Shown here: piece after piece, positions 61,507 through 64,000 of the stretch
How positions within the stretch are numbered: the stretch's first letter is position 1
How the letters are laid out: each line of letters opens with the position of its first letter
DNA from: Phenylobacterium aquaticum
GTDB taxonomy: Bacteria > Pseudomonadota > Alphaproteobacteria > Caulobacterales > Caulobacteraceae
Reading direction: 5' to 3'
Assembly: GCF_022695515.1 (NCBI RefSeq)
Contig: NZ_JALDPT010000007.1
Coordinates: 1 to 64,000 of the forward strand
Length of the DNA: 64,000 nucleotides
Made by a program: the position numbers and the translations under genes
Notes under the pieces: generated by a model
The model's database searches: none
The model's input: only the letters and a program-made list of their open reading frames with translations
Told to the model about the DNA's origin: nothing

Positions 61507-62676
61507 TCAGCTCGCCGCCAGGCTGGCGAAGGCCGCCTTGCCGACCCCGGTCAGGACCACATCGGCCTGGGGCGAATGGATGCGGCCGCAAAGCACGTCG
61601 CGATAGTGGCGCTGCAGGGGGTTGTGGCGAGACAGGCCGGGGTTGCCCGAGGCCGCGATCGCCTTCTCCACGGCGGCGATGGCGTTCTCGGTGACCAGGT
61701 GTTTGACCAGCCCGCCCTGGGCCGGGCCCAGCCGGCCCTCCGCGGCGCTGTCCAGCAGCACCTTGTTCTGCAGCAGCAGGCCGTCGATCTCGCCGACCAG
61801 CTCCTGGAAGCGGGGCAGGGTGGAGAGCGAGGCGCCGAGATTGGCGGGCTTGCGCTCGATCAGCCAGCGCACGAACCAGTCGCGCGCCGCATGGGCGACC
61901 GCGTTATAGATCGCCGCGGTCAGGACCGGCGACCAGACGGCCATGGCCGGATCCGGCGCCTGGGGCGCGCCCAGGGGCTTGGGATCGAGGGCGTGATGGG
62001 CCGGGATCGGGGTGTTCTCGAACACCACGTCGTGGCTGCCGGAGGCGCGCAGGCCGGTGTGGTCCCAGGTCTCCTCGATGCGGCGGCCCGGCGCGTCCCT
62101 GTGCACCAGGAAGCCGCCGACCCGGGGCGTCTCCTCGTCGGTGCGGGCCCAGACGATCATCCAGGTGAGCGCCGGCGAGCCGGTCGAATAGATCTTGCGG
62201 CCCGACAGGCTCCAGCCGTCGGCCGTGCGGCGGGCGACCGTGGCGGGCAGGCCGCCGCGCGCCGGGGTGCCGAGCTCGGGCTCGACCCTCAGGGCGTTGA
62301 TCAGGGCGCCGTCCTTGATGGCGTCGCGCACCACCTGGACCTTCAGCTCCTCGGTGAAGCCGCCGCGGCCCTCCAGGGAGGCGTGGAACAGGTACTGCAT
62401 CAGCAGCACCAGGGCGGTAGCCGGTTCGCCGCGGGCGACCGCCTGGATGACCCGCAAGGTGGTCGGCAGGTCGGCTTCAAGGCCGCCGAGCCGGGCCGGC
62501 GCCGTCAGGGCCAGCAGGCCGTTGCGGTGGAGGGCCGCGAAGTTCTCGAACGGGAAGCTGGAGTCGCGGTCGTGATCGGCCGCCGTGGCCGCGAAGGCCT
62601 GCGTCAGCTGCGGCAGGATCAGGTCGAGGTCGGGGCGGGCGGGCGCTTCGACGGCGCGGAGGGCGGAGGGGCTCAC
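61507..62676 (-). CDS. Acyl-CoA-dehydrogenase-fold flavoprotein (SfnB/DszC/desulfinase-like)
   Basis: 389 residues from a GTG at 62676 overlapping the ATPase stop (GTGA). The acyl-CoA dehydrogenase fold is shown by GRKIYSTGSPALTWMIVWA and the C-terminal NPLQRHYRDVLCGRIHSPQ. In this branch (SfnB, DszC, class D flavin monooxygenases) the protein uses reduced flavin for C-S or C-N oxygenation rather than dehydrogenation; 3-sulfinopropionyl-CoA desulfinases share the same fold. I cannot tell which from sequence alone. The flavin reductase in this unit could supply it. Confidence 0.85.
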   Translation of the reverse strand: MSPSALRAVEAPARPDLDLILPQLTQAFAATAADHDRDSSFPFENFAALHRNGLLALTAPARLGGLEADLPTTLRVIQAVARGEPATALVLLMQYLFHASLEGRGGFTEELKVQVVRDAIKDGALINALRVEPELGTPARGGLPATVARRTADGWSLSGRKIYSTGSPALTWMIVWARTDEETPRVGGFLVHRDAPGRRIEETWDHTGLRASGSHDVVFENTPIPAHHALDPKPLGAPQAPDPAMAVWSPVLTAAIYNAVAHAARDWFVRWLIERKPANLGASLSTLPRFQELVGEIDGLLLQNKVLLDSAAEGRLGPAQGGLVKHLVTENAIAAVEKAIAASGNPGLSRHNPLQRHYRDVLCGRIHSPQADVVLTGVGKAAFASLAAS

Positions 62677-63467
62677 GCGACCATCTCCCCGCTCGGAAAG
62701 GCGACCAGGGCGCCTTCGGTCGGCGCGGGCCGGCGGGCCGGCGCCTCGACGCCGAGATGGCCGAGCAGCCGGGTGCGGATGGCGTGGAAGGCGGCGTCGG
62801 GATCGCGCGGGCGGGGCAGATCGATCCGCTCCTCGGCGGCGATGCGGCCCTCGTCCAGCACCAGCACCCGGTCGGCCAGGGTGATCGCCTCGTCGACGTC
62901 GTGGGTGACCAGCAGCACGGCCGGGTTGTGGGTGCGCCACAGGGCCAGGACCAGGCCATGCATGCGGATGCGGGTCAGGGCGTCCAGCGCCGCGAAGGGC
63001 TCGTCCAGCAGCAGCAGGCCGGGCTCGCGGACCAGGGCGCGGGCGAGCGCCACGCGCTGAGCCTCGCCGCCCGACAGCGTCGCCGGCCAGGCGTCCAGCC
63101 GGTGGCCGAGCTGCACTTCGCCGAGCGCCGCCTCTGCCCGGTCGCGGACGCCGGGGCCGGACAGGCCGAGCGCCACGTTGCGCCAGACCTTCTTCCAGGG
63201 CAGAAGGCGCGGATCCTGGAACACGATGGCCTTGGCGGCCGGCGTGGTCACCGCCTGGCCATCGGCCGGGTCCAGGCCGGCCAGGGTGCGCAGCAGGGTG
63301 GTCTTGCCCGACCCGCTGCGGCCCAGAAGGGCGACGAACTCGCCGCGCCCGATGTCGAGGTCGAGATCGTGCAGGACGGTGGTCTGTCCGAACCGGCGGG
63401 TGAAGTTGCGGACCCTGACGGCCGGCTGGGCGGCGACGGGCAGGGCGACTTGGAGGGGGTGCGACAC
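62673..63467 (-). CDS. SsuB/TauB-like ABC transporter ATPase
   Basis: 264 residues. Walker A lies at 49-57 (GRSGSGKTT), the signature LSGGE at 131-135 and Walker B at 151-157 (LLLLDEP). The segment RLLPWKKVWRNVALGL is typical of SsuB and TauB. It powers uptake of aliphatic sulfonates or related sulfur compounds. Its stop overlaps the flavoprotein start and it lies about 20 bases downstream of the permease gene, so importer and catabolic genes form one unit. A ~27-residue extension follows the usual C-terminus. Confidence 0.9.
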   Translation of the reverse strand: MSHPLQVALPVAAQPAVRVRNFTRRFGQTTVLHDLDLDIGRGEFVALLGRSGSGKTTLLRTLAGLDPADGQAVTTPAAKAIVFQDPRLLPWKKVWRNVALGLSGPGVRDRAEAALGEVQLGHRLDAWPATLSGGEAQRVALARALVREPGLLLLDEPFAALDALTRIRMHGLVLALWRTHNPAVLLVTHDVDEAITLADRVLVLDEGRIAAEERIDLPRPRDPDAAFHAIRTRLLGHLGVEAPARRPAPTEGALVAFPSGEMVA

Positions 63468-63487
63468 GGGGTCGGCCTTTCCGAAAA

Positions 63488-64000
63488 TCAGGACTTGATG
63501 AAGGAGGGACGCCAGGCGAGCGCCCGCGTCTCGAGGGTGCGCACGATCTGGTCGGCGGTGAGCCCCAGGGCGGCGTAGACGATCAGGCAGACGACGATGA
63601 CGTCGGTGCGCATGAAGTCGCGGGCGTTGTTGATAAGATAGCCGAGGCCCGCCTGGGCGTTGATCTGCTCGGCCACCACCAGCACCAGCAGCGCCACGCC
63701 CATGGCGTAGCGCAGCCCCACCAGGAACGAGGGCAGGGCGCCCGGCAGGATCACATGGACGATCAGGTCCAGGCCCTTGAGGCCGAAGCTGCGGGCCGCC
63801 TCGATCAGCCGGGCGTCGACGCCGCGCACGCCGGAGAACAGGTTCAGATAGATCGGGAAGGTCGTGCCCACCGCGATCAGGGTGATCTTCGGCGTCTCGC
63901 CGATGCCGAACCAGACGATGAACAGGGGCGTGAGCGCGAGGCTGGGGATGGTGCGCTTGATCTGCATCAGCGGGTCGACCGCCGTCTCGCCGATCCGCGA
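63488..64000 (-). CDS. SsuC/TauC-like ABC transporter permease (partial; 5' end beyond window)
   Basis: At least 170 residues are visible and the frame is open through the window edge. The BPD-permease EAA-like loop is seen in EAARSFGLKGLDLIVHVILPGALP, split across the coupling helix. IKRTIPSLALTPLFIVWFGIGE is the standard SsuC segment. The visible part includes about four inner-membrane helices. It is the first visible gene of the reverse organosulfur unit; upstream genes beyond the window may include a further binding protein or regulator. Confidence 0.9.
   Translation of the reverse strand, partial: SRIGETAVDPLMQIKRTIPSLALTPLFIVWFGIGETPKITLIAVGTTFPIYLNLFSGVRGVDARLIEAARSFGLKGLDLIVHVILPGALPSFLVGLRYAMGVALLVLVVAEQINAQAGLGYLINNARDFMRTDVIVVCLIVYAALGLTADQIVRTLETRALAWRPSFIKS

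Noticed and set aside
1-64000. CRISPR arrays, tRNA or rRNA genes, insertion sequences, prophage
   Set aside because: No regularly spaced repeats, no cloverleaf-like sequences in the intergenic gaps read, no transposase, integrase or phage structural proteins among the frames.

Overview
The window is GC-rich, densely packed alphaproteobacterial chromosome. It most likely comes from the Caulobacteraceae (Caulobacter or Phenylobacterium type). The best marker is fliQ-fliR-flhB followed directly by a CckA-type hybrid histidine kinase, an order I recall from Caulobacter. TTAA-rich CtrA-like half-sites lie upstream of fliQ. Frequent GTG/TTG starts, ATGA/GTGA overlaps between neighbouring genes, and long antisense shadow frames fit this GC content. 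No rRNA, tRNA, CRISPR array, insertion sequence or prophage was seen.

Layout. 1-5.3 kb: a partial secreted protein, a methyltransferase, a cold-shock protein behind a 5'-UTR hairpin, and a two-gene osmoprotectant ABC importer whose second gene fuses permease and binding protein. 5.3-9.7 kb: flagellar export genes fliQ, fliR, flhB, then cckA. 9.8-25 kb: a DEAD-box helicase, an M20 peptidase, a CheY-like regulator with a small helical partner, an acyl-CoA synthetase, a fatty-acid desaturase, a DUF885 metallopeptidase-like protein, an EAL-domain protein, a Nudix hydrolase, a hybrid kinase and a phospholipase-like lipoprotein. 25-47 kb: mainly metabolic and transport genes (sodium symporter, adenosine deaminase, enoyl-CoA hydratase, alcohol dehydrogenase, MFS carriers, sulfotransferase, arylsulfatase-type sulfatase, serine hydrolase, a LysR gene divergent from a small redox set, cytochrome c, DsbA-like oxidoreductase, SDR, M19 dipeptidase).

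47.7-64 kb is the most notable region: two convergent gene sets that meet at overlapping stop codons and together look like an organosulfur acquisition system. The forward set has a TauD-type Fe(II)/2-oxoglutarate dioxygenase, a TonB-dependent receptor, an SsuA/TauA-like lipoprotein, a peroxiredoxin-like protein and an M19 dipeptidase. The reverse set has SsuC/SsuB-like importer parts, an acyl-CoA-dehydrogenase-fold flavoprotein, a D-2-hydroxyacid dehydrogenase, a class II aldolase, a second SsuA-like lipoprotein, a thiol dioxygenase of the glutamine (3-mercaptopropionate) type, a four-domain rhodanese with one catalytic Cys, a glutathione transferase, a flavin-dependent monooxygenase and its flavin reductase. 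My inference is a route from outer-membrane uptake through C-S bond oxygenation and sulfane or sulfinate handling. The exact substrate cannot be read from sequence.

One caution applies to the whole window. Six otherwise intact genes (cckA, the sulfatase, the long GST, one MFS carrier, the rhodanese, the second SsuA-like protein) are each split by a frameshift of the same sign. Each is repaired by adding one base, usually at a short homopolymer. Systematic single-base deletions in the assembly explain this better than six pseudogenes, so I annotate the loci as whole genes.
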